Assembly: GCF_007748175.1 (NCBI RefSeq)
Contig: NZ_CP037422.1
Location: forward strand, 4,852,334-4,916,333
DNA: 64,000 nt
Source: Gimesia aquarii
Lineage (GTDB): Bacteria > Planctomycetota > Planctomycetia > Planctomycetales > Planctomycetaceae
Direction of reading: 5' to 3'
Positions 18,111-25,610 of this stretch are shown piece after piece; position 1 is the first letter of the stretch, and each line of letters opens with the position of its first letter. The notes below the pieces were generated by a model. It was not told where the DNA came from and made no database searches. It was given only the letters and a program-made list of their open reading frames with translations. A program made the translations under genes and the position numbers.

Positions 18111-18775
18111 TGTGGGATACCATTCAGGTGAAAAATGGCGTTCATCGTGACCACTTTGGTTTCATTTGGTTTATGTCTGATAATATTAATACCAGTATTG
18201 TTTTGTGTGATCTCTTTTGCTCTTTTGATTTCGAGCCCCATCAACTTTGCCAGATAGACTCGATTCACAACATTATGAGCAATAACGGCAATGGTTTCAC
18301 CCAAATGTTGCTCTAGCAGATTCTGCATTGCTGGTTCTGAGCGGTTTAGAACATCGCCGTAAGACTCGCCTCCCTCGTACTGATTTTCCGCAGGGTTATC
18401 CATGAAAGCCCGATACGCTTTGGGAGATTCCTGCATAATAATATCCCAGGATTTTCCTTCCCATTGCCCCACATCGCATTCATGGATTTCAGCAATCTCC
18501 CGAGGCTCCAAGCCAAAAGGTTGGCAGACAGCCATCGCTGTTTCTTTGGCACGTGTCATGGGGCTGCAATACACATGGTTAACCGAACTGTTTTCGGACA
18601 AGAACTCAGACAAAGCACCAACTTGTTTTTGACCCGATTCGCTCAGGCTGGGATTGATTCCACAACCTTGCAGTATATAAGGACGTTGTTCATTTGGTGG
18701 TGTGGCGCCATGCCTGATGAGAATCAGGTTGGTGACATTGGGTTCAGGCCGGGGAATGAATTCTCTTTTTGCCAT
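18107..18775 (-). CDS. histidine phosphatase family protein
   Basis: 222 residues from the ATG at 18775; an upstream in-frame TTG is less likely. The catalytic RHG triad occurs early in LILIRHGATPPN, with the phospho-acceptor His at about residue 22. The second-half catalytic His lies in IAVIAHNVVNRVY, and the acidic residue in CDVGQWEGK is typical of phosphoglycerate-mutase-like phosphatases such as CobC or GpmB. Substrate not determinable; roles from alpha-ribazole phosphate to sugar phosphates are known in the family. Cytosolic. It follows pdxA on the same strand after 35 bases. Confidence 0.83.
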   Translation of the reverse strand: MAKREFIPRPEPNVTNLILIRHGATPPNEQRPYILQGCGINPSLSESGQKQVGALSEFLSENSSVNHVYCSPMTRAKETAMAVCQPFGLEPREIAEIHECDVGQWEGKSWDIIMQESPKAYRAFMDNPAENQYEGGESYGDVLNRSEPAMQNLLEQHLGETIAVIAHNVVNRVYLAKLMGLEIKRAKEITQNNTGINIIRHKPNETKVVTMNAIFHLNGIPH

Positions 18776-18810
18776 TATCAAATTCCAGTGCGGTAATTCT
18801 AAATAGATGA

Positions 18811-19845
18811 CTAAGACTGTTTATTATGTCGAGCCAGTTTCGCAGCCGCTTTAATGGCTTCCATGATTCCATTAGTATCAGGAACTATCTCTGTCCAGGC
18901 AATATCAAAGGCTGTTCCATGGCTGGGACTGGTTCTTACGATAGGTAACCCCAGCGTAATGTTAACTGCCTGATCAAATCCGAGAAGTTTAAATGGGATA
19001 TGCCCCTGATCATGGTACATCGCAACAACAGCATCAAACTCGCCACTTACTGCTCTCCGGATGAGTGTATCCGCAGGGAAAGGCCCCGTGATATCTAGTC
19101 CCAATTGTGCAGCTTGTTCGACTGCCGGAGCGATGATACGCGCTTCTTCGTCGCCAAAGAGACCATGTTCTCCCGCATGAGGATTAAGTGCGCAGACAGC
19201 AACACGCGGGACAGCTGCGCCCATAATTTCCATTAAATTGCAAATCAGACGAATCTTCTCATAGATCTCTTGAGTCTTAAGTAAACCTGGTACACTGGCA
19301 ATGGATGTATGTAACGTAGTATGCACAATGCCCAGCCCCGACGGTGGTTTAATGACATTATTATGGGGTAGATAAAGCATCATTCCAAACTCGTCGACCT
19401 GACAGCGGTCTGCCAGAATCTCGGTATGACCGGGATAATGGATGTTGGCGAGATGTAACGCTTCTTTATTCAGCGGCGCAGTAGTGATGGCGTCTACTTG
19501 TCCTGACAGACAATCATCTATTGCACTCACCAGATAATCGTAAGCACCCTGACCAGATCGAGCATCAATCTCACAGGGAGCCGCGTCAATAACATCGGCT
19601 TTTCCACGATCAATGCAGAAAGCCGTTTTTACTTTGAATTCAAGTTTGTCCGAAACACCGTCAATCGAAACGATTTGCAGTTCACTACCAGATTGCTGGG
19701 CAGCACGACTCAAGATGTGGGCATTACCATAAATGATCGGGTGACAGATTTCAAAGAGTTCAGATCGGCAGCAGAGCGCATCGAGAAGCTGAGGTCCAAT
19801 GCCTGAAACGTCACCCATGGTTAATGCAATATATGGCAGTTTCAT
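18811..19845 (-). CDS. pdxA: 4-hydroxythreonine-4-phosphate dehydrogenase PdxA
   Basis: 344 residues from the ATG at 19845. It catalyses NAD-dependent oxidation in the DXP-dependent pyridoxal phosphate pathway. The start PYIALTMGDVSGIGPQL, the zinc-ligand His in YPGHTEILAD, CALNPHAGEHGLFGDEE, and VAMYHDQGHIPFKLLGF are all PdxA signatures. The ATG overlaps the stop of the upstream rfbC gene as ATGA, so the two are translationally coupled although their pathways are unrelated. Some PdxA homologues (PdxA2, DUF1537-linked) act on other substrates, but no such partner is present. Confidence 0.9.
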   Translation of the reverse strand: MKLPYIALTMGDVSGIGPQLLDALCCRSELFEICHPIIYGNAHILSRAAQQSGSELQIVSIDGVSDKLEFKVKTAFCIDRGKADVIDAAPCEIDARSGQGAYDYLVSAIDDCLSGQVDAITTAPLNKEALHLANIHYPGHTEILADRCQVDEFGMMLYLPHNNVIKPPSGLGIVHTTLHTSIASVPGLLKTQEIYEKIRLICNLMEIMGAAVPRVAVCALNPHAGEHGLFGDEEARIIAPAVEQAAQLGLDITGPFPADTLIRRAVSGEFDAVVAMYHDQGHIPFKLLGFDQAVNITLGLPIVRTSPSHGTAFDIAWTEIVPDTNGIMEAIKAAAKLARHNKQS

Positions 19846-20390
19846 AGCGTTTCGAAATATTCGCATTCGTTTAGCGGAAGGCCGTTTCGATCTTTTTCAG
19901 AGAGAATGGGCTCCGTAGTGATTGGCCAATCAATTTCTAAGGCCGGATCATTCCAGAGTAGTGTTTTTTCATGTTCCGGAAAATAATAATCACTGCACTT
20001 GTACATAAAATCTGCATGTGGGCTGAGAACATAAAATCCATGCGCAAACCCGGCTGGGACAAATAGCTGCTGGTGATTTTCTGCTGTTAATGTAATTGAG
20101 AATGATTTACCGAAAGTGGGCGAATTTTTTCTCAGATCAACACAAACATCAAAAATTTCACCTTGGACAACAAAAACAAGTTTTGCCTGAGGTCGTTTGA
20201 CTTGAAAATGTAACCCTCGCAAAATGCCAGCCGAAGATCGAGAGGAATTGTCTTGGACAAATGTTTCGTTGACTCCTACTTTTTGATAGCGTTCTTGCTG
20301 ATATGTTTCTTTGAAAAACCCACGTTCGTCTGCAAACACTCGAGGTGTAATGACTAATAAACCGGGAAAATCCGTTTGTTGTATGTCCAT
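19842..20390 (-). CDS. rfbC: dTDP-4-dehydrorhamnose 3,5-epimerase
   Basis: 182-residue cupin of the RmlC/RfbC family, which makes dTDP-4-keto-L-rhamnose for cell-surface polysaccharides. Diagnostic blocks are DERGFFKETYQ, FVQDNSSRS, ILRGLHFQ with catalytic His61, QGEIFDVCVDLRKNSPTFG, LFVPAGFAHGFYVLS and KCSDYYFPEHE. Full length. No rfbA, rfbB or rfbD gene is nearby, so the pathway is scattered. It heads a unit with pdxA (4-base overlap) and perhaps the phosphatase gene. Confidence 0.92.
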   Translation of the reverse strand: MDIQQTDFPGLLVITPRVFADERGFFKETYQQERYQKVGVNETFVQDNSSRSSAGILRGLHFQVKRPQAKLVFVVQGEIFDVCVDLRKNSPTFGKSFSITLTAENHQQLFVPAGFAHGFYVLSPHADFMYKCSDYYFPEHEKTLLWNDPALEIDWPITTEPILSEKDRNGLPLNECEYFETL

Positions 20391-20577
20391 TATTAGATAG
20401 CTGTTTCGATTTCAGGTTAGATTGAAGCTGTCATAAATCCGTTTTCTTCAATAAATCATAGCGGATTTTCTGTTGTATGAAAGCAACGTAAGAGTCTGAT
20501 CTAGTAGAGTTGAGTATCTTTTTAAACGTTTTGATATGCCACAAGTCTAATTTTCAAAAGAATTTAGAATAACGAGT

Positions 20578-20633
20578 AACCACGTGGTTTTTTGTCTTTT
20601 TTCTTGAAAACGGTACCCTATATCGCGTATCCT
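20578..20633 (+). promoter_or_regulatory. promoter with upstream palindrome for the HtrA-like gene
   Basis: TTGAAA at 20604-20609 and TATCCT at 20628-20633 are separated by 18 bases. Fifteen bases before the -35 lies AACCACGTGGTT (20578-20589), a perfect 12-bp palindrome that could bind a dimeric regulator. The predicted start of transcription is near 20640, about 50 bases ahead of the ATG. Confidence 0.4.
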
Positions 20634-20689
20634 ATAGTCAACATTTCTTACCTAAGAAGTAGATCCTCTTTTTTCGTTGTAGATGATTT

Positions 20690-21769
20690 ATGAAATTGTG
20701 CCATTCATTGAACAAGAATGATGCAGCTACTGCATTACTTAGACACATTTTAAGTAATGTGTTGGGATGCGCGCTCGTTCTCATGGTTTCACAAGTCACA
20801 GCTGAGGAAGTGAAAGTCAGGAAACCGGTTTCTCCGGTTGTCAAGACAAAGCTTTCTGAAGTCTTTTTTAAGACAGTGCCTGACTCACTGGAGGATTTGC
20901 AAGAGATTGAGAAACAAGTGACTTCTCTCACGAAAGCCTCAATTCACAGTACTGTTTCAGTTCGTGTGGGAGACGCTCAGGGAAGTGGTGTTATTATCGA
21001 CAATAAATCTGGATATATCCTCACAGCAGCTCATGTAATTGGGTTAGCACAAAAAAATGCGACCATCATTTTACATGATGGCCGAACTCTTAAAGGGAAA
21101 ACAATGGGTTTAAATCGGGGAATGGATGCCGGATTGATCAAGCTCGTTGATGAAGACAAGACAAAAATTAGTAAACTCCCTGTAGTAAAGATGGGAGATA
21201 ATTCCAAAGTGGAGCCAGGAGACTGGGTGATTGCCACTGGACACCCCAATGGATATCAGGCAGGGCGTCCTCCTGTTGTACGTTTAGGTAGAATTGTTTC
21301 CCAAAAGAAGCATCTTATTCAAACGGATTGCACTCTAATCGGTGGAGATTCCGGCGGACCTCTCTTTAATATGAGTGGGGATGTGATAGGCATTCACAGT
21401 CGGATCGGACCTTCAACAAGTTGGAACTTTCACATTCCGGCATCAGCGTTTCAGAACGATTGGGAAAAGCTTGTCTCCGGTGATATGTGGGGAGCAAAAC
21501 CTTTAGGGCAAAATGCTGTTTTAGGGGTGAATGGAGTTAACACTGATCAAGGCTGCAAAGTCGTGGGTGTGACACGAGGCTTCCCAGCACAGATTGCGGG
21601 AATAAAAGAAAATGATGTCATTATTCAATTAAATAACCAGAGAATTACAGGAATTGAGCAACTGGCTGAGGTCGTTCAGCGTTATAAGCCTGGACAAACC
21701 ATTCAGATCAAGTTGATTCGAGACAAGAAAACAATGACGTTCGAAGTGCAATTGGCAGCCAGAGACTAA
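20690..21769 (+). CDS. HtrA-like trypsin-family serine protease with PDZ domain
   Basis: 359 residues. An N-terminal hydrophobic segment (about residues 20-38, cleavage near VTA-E) exports it to the periplasm. The trypsin-like domain has an intact triad: His115 in TAAHVIG, Asp146 in RGMDAGLI and Ser221 in GGDSGGPLFN. A single C-terminal PDZ domain covers about residues 270-359 (VLGVNGVN, GIKENDVIIQLNNQ, GQTIQIKLIRD). This is the S1C/DegP layout, acting in envelope protein quality control or processing. It is followed at 21860 by a degenerate relative, probably in the same transcript. Confidence 0.88.
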   Translation: MKLCHSLNKNDAATALLRHILSNVLGCALVLMVSQVTAEEVKVRKPVSPVVKTKLSEVFFKTVPDSLEDLQEIEKQVTSLTKASIHSTVSVRVGDAQGSGVIIDNKSGYILTAAHVIGLAQKNATIILHDGRTLKGKTMGLNRGMDAGLIKLVDEDKTKISKLPVVKMGDNSKVEPGDWVIATGHPNGYQAGRPPVVRLGRIVSQKKHLIQTDCTLIGGDSGGPLFNMSGDVIGIHSRIGPSTSWNFHIPASAFQNDWEKLVSGDMWGAKPLGQNAVLGVNGVNTDQGCKVVGVTRGFPAQIAGIKENDVIIQLNNQRITGIEQLAEVVQRYKPGQTIQIKLIRDKKTMTFEVQLAARD

Positions 21770-21859
21770 TAAAATGCCAGGACAGGCTGAGATGTTTGAT
21801 TCTATTTTGGATTTAAGATCACAGTCGCAATTATGTATTTATGTATTAAGGAGAAACTC

Positions 21860-22951
21860 TTGAACCAGGATCAAAAAATTAAAGGTACAGAATCGAGTCG
21901 TCGATTTTTGGCGATGCTTTTGATCGTTCCGCTGTTCATGGGAAGTCTTACTTCATATGGCTATGCCTGGGATCAATTACAACCAAGTCAATTGACAGAG
22001 GGCTCTCAGATCCGAAAAGCTTTTCGTGCAGTGGTCTCCACACCTCGATCATGGACGGTGCGAGTACGCTCGAACGGAAAAGAAGCGTCTCTGGGCGCCA
22101 TTGTTGGCTCAGATGGCTGGATTTTAACTAAGGCCAGCCAACTTCAAGGTAAGATCACCTGTGAGTTATCAACGGCCGAACGCTTTGAAGCAGAAATCAT
22201 CGGAGTAGACGGAAAGCTGGATTTGGCTTTGATTAAGATTGATGCACATAATCTTCCTACAGTCAGGTGGCGTTCTGCCTCAGATCCCAAGGTTGGACAA
22301 TGGCTCGCAACACCTGGTTTAAGTATGTCACCTGTGAGTGTAGGCGTACTCAGTGTTTCAAGACGTTCCGTCAAGCCTGCTCCTGGAGTTCTGGGAGTAC
22401 AAATTGGTGATGCCGAAGGTGGAGCATTGGTGAAATCAGTGCTTCGAGAAAGCGGCGCTGAACAGGCAGGTCTGAAAGCCGGTGATGTGATATTAAACGT
22501 TGCTGGTGTCGAGATCGAAGATGCGAATGCGCTCTCTAGTTTTGTTCGCAAATTTTTGCCTGGTGACCGGGTCCTTTTGAAGGTTTTAAGAGAAAAGGAG
22601 GAACTCACAGCCGAAGTCATCCTCACGGACCCCCAAATGCTGATTTATGATCGTTTACGCGAAATGCAGAAAAAGATGGGTGGCGCCTTAAGCCGCCGTA
22701 AAACTGGCTTCACTGAAGTTTTTCAACATGATGCTGTATTAAGACCAGAAGATTGTGGTGGAGTCATTGTGGACCTTAAAGGACAGGCCGTAGGTTTGAA
22801 TATTGCGCGTGCTGGTAGAACAAAGTCATTTGCAATCCCGGCTAACCATGTGATTCCAATGATTGAAAAGTTGAAACTGAAAAAGTATGCTCCCTACAAT
22901 CCACTGAAGGATACTAAGGAACAGACGGTATCGACTGGGATGTCATCCTGA
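21860..22951 (+). CDS. degenerate S1C protease with PDZ inserted in the protease fold
   Basis: 363 residues from a TTG at 21860, chosen because AAGGAG lies 7 bases before it; an ATG at 21833 precedes that site. A signal segment ends near residue 37. The first trypsin barrel is recognisable (LGAIVGSDGWILTKAS, KLDLALIKI, VGQWLATPG, VGVLSVSRR) but the catalytic His is Ser93 (TKAS in place of TAAH) while Asp121 remains. A PDZ domain then occupies about residues 174-257. After it the second-barrel signature resumes: FQHDAVLRPEDCGGVIVDL, with Cys299 where Ser should be, and FAIPANHV. Likely proteolytically inactive, perhaps a partner or regulator of the upstream protease. Confidence 0.75.
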   Translation: MNQDQKIKGTESSRRFLAMLLIVPLFMGSLTSYGYAWDQLQPSQLTEGSQIRKAFRAVVSTPRSWTVRVRSNGKEASLGAIVGSDGWILTKASQLQGKITCELSTAERFEAEIIGVDGKLDLALIKIDAHNLPTVRWRSASDPKVGQWLATPGLSMSPVSVGVLSVSRRSVKPAPGVLGVQIGDAEGGALVKSVLRESGAEQAGLKAGDVILNVAGVEIEDANALSSFVRKFLPGDRVLLKVLREKEELTAEVILTDPQMLIYDRLREMQKKMGGALSRRKTGFTEVFQHDAVLRPEDCGGVIVDLKGQAVGLNIARAGRTKSFAIPANHVIPMIEKLKLKKYAPYNPLKDTKEQTVSTGMSS

Positions 22952-23692
22952 TTCCATGAACGTATATTGGCGGTCAAGTTCTTTTCGAAATGTCTTCACT
23001 GCCAGTTTTTGGACTTGGTTCGTTCTTTGGCTTCCAACACAAGCGGCACCTCGAATTCCGATGATGTCGGGCGAAATATCCGACAGCGACTCAAGGTGAT
23101 CAGACGTAATCGAGCCTGCTAAGGCGATCTTTAAATTATATTTTTGTGCTCGATCAACGAGTCGCTGAATCTCTTCAAGACACATACAGTTTAATAGGCT
23201 TTGACCTTGTTTGTGGTAGGTGTCAATTAATAGACCCGCACACCGACTTTTGATGGCTGCGGCAAGAACATACTCTGGTGGAATGGAACGAGCCTGTTTC
23301 CAGTCTGCGTAAGCTACTGCGATCCACTGAAATGTCGCTTGATTAGTTACTTCAATTCGCTGTCTGCAGTTTAACCAATCTGAGTACCAGTGGTCTGATT
23401 GTTTCGTTTCTGATAGTCCCATTTTCAAGTAGGTAACTTCTGAAGGAATGGTCGGAGTAATGTGTTTTTCTTTCTGCTCTACCAGTTCTCCCAGTGCCAG
23501 ACTTAAGGGGACATTTACCGGTTGCTCGAAAAAGTAGTCGCTTATTGAATGGAGTATTTCTTCATCGACCATTCCCAGAGCGCCGTTTAAAGGTTCTTTA
23601 AGGTCGAGAATGTCACAACCGCCATTTAGCGCAGGTAGTACTTCGTCTCGGTTCCTGATACTGACGAGAAGCTGTACACGATGTGGATTCAA
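22943..23692 (-). CDS. mfnB: (5-formylfuran-3-yl)methyl phosphate synthase MfnB
   Basis: 249 residues from a TTG at 23692 with AGGAAGG 7 bases upstream. It matches the MfnB (UPF0264) family: LLVSIRNRDE, GGCDILDLKEPLNGALG with the catalytic Lys, LKMGLS, AAAIKSRCAGLLIDTYHKQG, IALAGSI and IIGIRGAAC. MfnB condenses two glyceraldehyde 3-phosphates into the furan precursor of methanofuran, used in tetrahydromethanopterin-linked C1 oxidation. Planctomycetes are one of the bacterial groups carrying that pathway. No other C1 genes are in the window. It ends in a 9-base convergent overlap and follows the D-aminoacylase-like gene after 21 bases. Confidence 0.87.
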   Translation of the reverse strand: MNPHRVQLLVSIRNRDEVLPALNGGCDILDLKEPLNGALGMVDEEILHSISDYFFEQPVNVPLSLALGELVEQKEKHITPTIPSEVTYLKMGLSETKQSDHWYSDWLNCRQRIEVTNQATFQWIAVAYADWKQARSIPPEYVLAAAIKSRCAGLLIDTYHKQGQSLLNCMCLEEIQRLVDRAQKYNLKIALAGSITSDHLESLSDISPDIIGIRGAACVGSQRTNQVQKLAVKTFRKELDRQYTFMESG

Positions 23693-23713
23693 TGCAGAAC
23701 CTTCCTGGAGCCT

Positions 23714-25324
23714 TTAACGGCTGTTCTTTTCTGATGACTTTTCAGTCGGCTTGTGACGTAAGGCTTTGCCTGCCAAACTGCCGGTTGGAGATCCTGCAGT
23801 GATTACTGGTTTTCCATTCACGAAGAGGTATCGGATGCCTTTCGAGTACTGATGCGGATCGTCAAATGTCGCCAGATCGATTAACGTCTTTGGATCAAAC
23901 ACAACGATATCTGCGTACGCTCCTTTACGAAGGTAACCTCTCTCTTTTAAACCAAGAATATCAGCAGGCAGCCCGGTTGCGCTTCGAACTGCATGTTCTA
24001 ATGGGATTACTTGTTCCCGGATGGCATAATATCCCAACTTTCTGGGAAATGTACCGTATTGCCTCGGATGCGGACGATCTGAGCCTGGCAGGTAGGCACG
24101 TCCGTCTGAAGCAGTCGCAACCCAGTTGATTTTCATAATTTGTTGAACATCTTCTTCGTTCATACTGAAGTTCACAACTGAGGCACCTCCATACCGAGTG
24201 ATCTCCAACACAATCTCTAGCACACTTTTTTTTTCGTTATCTGCAATTTGTTCTAGATTTTTCCCCACCCATTCCGGTTTTTTTGAATAGCGGGCAATCC
24301 GTATTGCTTGACCTCCATCTCGCTTTTCAATGTTACTTTCAATCTTTTTGATGATTTTCGGAGCAGTTTCTGGAGACTCCAAACGTTTGATCAACTCTTT
24401 ATTCCCTCCGGCTCTGGCCCAGGCAGGAATTAAAGTGGCTCCCAGTGATGTACTCGATGCAATATAAGGATATTGATCTGCGGTTACAATTTGTCCCTGT
24501 TTACGTGCATTATCTATCATTTGAGCTGCTCTGATAACTAATCCCCAGGCATCCCGACCACTGGATTTGAAGTGTGAAATATGAACTGGTAATTTAGCCT
24601 GTTGGCCAATTTTGAGGGCTTCATTTACAGCTGAGAGTAGTTCTGTACTTTCATTGCGGATATGGCTGGCATAGATCCCCTTAAATTGTGATACGATTTT
24701 TGCCAGTTCAATGAGTTCATCTGTCTGGGCATAAGAACTGGGAACATAGATCAACCCGGTCGACATTCCCCAGGCACCATCCTGCATAGCTTTCCGCGCC
24801 AGATGTTTCATCGTTTTGAGTTCTGTAGGTGTTGGCTTTCGTTGTCCTGATCCCATGACTTGATTACGGAGAGAACCTTGCGGGATGAGATGCATTACAT
24901 TCGTCCCGCTTCCCGAATCATCAATTTTTTGATAATAGGCCTTGGTATTAACAGGGCCGCTGCCACAATTCCCCGTTACGATTGTAGTACATCCCTGGGT
25001 GACATAGTTCATATTCGCGCGAGTTAACGGGGAGACAATCTGTCGATCACTATGGTTGTGTAAATCGATGAATCCGGGAGCGATTATCAGGCCGCGACAT
25101 TCAATAGTTTGATCGGCTGGGGTGTTGATTTCCGGGGCGATTAATACTATACGCTCGTCCCTAATAGCGACGTCTCCTTGGAATCCTGGTTTTCCAGTGC
25201 CATCAATCAGCATGCCACCCTTCAGAAGCAGATCAAATGGTTCCGATTCTTGAGCGATTACTGAGAAAGCTGATGTAAAGGTTGTCAGCAGAAACAGACA
25301 AAGTAATAAGAGAAGCTGTTTCAT
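23714..25324 (-). CDS. exported N-acyl-D-amino-acid deacylase family amidohydrolase
   Basis: 536 residues; ATG with AAGGAG 9 bases upstream. Signal peptide cut near VIA-Q (residue 24). The amidohydrolase fold begins with FDLLLKGGMLIDGTGKPG and carries the metal motif GFIDLHNHSD, then GCTTIVTGNCGSGP with the Cys ligand typical of D-aminoacylases, HISHFKSSG, and YLRKGAYADIVVFDP at the C-terminal composite domain. It would hydrolyse N-acyl-D-amino acids or related dipeptides in the periplasm, possibly salvaging peptidoglycan or racemised material. Probably co-transcribed with mfnB, without an evident metabolic link. Confidence 0.85.
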   Translation of the reverse strand: MKQLLLLLCLFLLTTFTSAFSVIAQESEPFDLLLKGGMLIDGTGKPGFQGDVAIRDERIVLIAPEINTPADQTIECRGLIIAPGFIDLHNHSDRQIVSPLTRANMNYVTQGCTTIVTGNCGSGPVNTKAYYQKIDDSGSGTNVMHLIPQGSLRNQVMGSGQRKPTPTELKTMKHLARKAMQDGAWGMSTGLIYVPSSYAQTDELIELAKIVSQFKGIYASHIRNESTELLSAVNEALKIGQQAKLPVHISHFKSSGRDAWGLVIRAAQMIDNARKQGQIVTADQYPYIASSTSLGATLIPAWARAGGNKELIKRLESPETAPKIIKKIESNIEKRDGGQAIRIARYSKKPEWVGKNLEQIADNEKKSVLEIVLEITRYGGASVVNFSMNEEDVQQIMKINWVATASDGRAYLPGSDRPHPRQYGTFPRKLGYYAIREQVIPLEHAVRSATGLPADILGLKERGYLRKGAYADIVVFDPKTLIDLATFDDPHQYSKGIRYLFVNGKPVITAGSPTGSLAGKALRHKPTEKSSEKNSR

Positions 25325-25454
25325 GCGATGTAACTCCTTTGTAGGCTAGAGATTTAAGTTGCTATCTCGTAATTTATGAAGTTTTGACGTAGGAATAGTC
25401 AAAGTATCGCTAAAACCGGACAGAACTGCCAGTAAGAATATCTATTTCTGGGCT

Positions 25455-25483
25455 TTGCTTTGTTAATCTATTGTTGATATATT
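25455..25483 (+). promoter_or_regulatory. sigma-70-type promoter for typA
   Basis: TTGCTT at 25455-25460 and TATATT at 25478-25483 with a 17-base spacer. The untranslated leader would be about 120 bases. It contains GTTCC-6-GGAAC (25540-25555) and a second CTGTTCC at about 25573, possible regulatory sites. The rest of the divergent gap from 25325 shows nothing else clear. Confidence 0.45.
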
Positions 25484-25610
25484 TCGCCCCTTATATAGTT
25501 GCCTGATGCGCTTTTAGGCGGTTTTAGATAAGACCCTCTGTTCCCTGTACGGAACGTTTAAATATCAAGATGGTCTGTTCCGGGATTCATAGTGGGAAGA
25601 GTTGAGAGTC

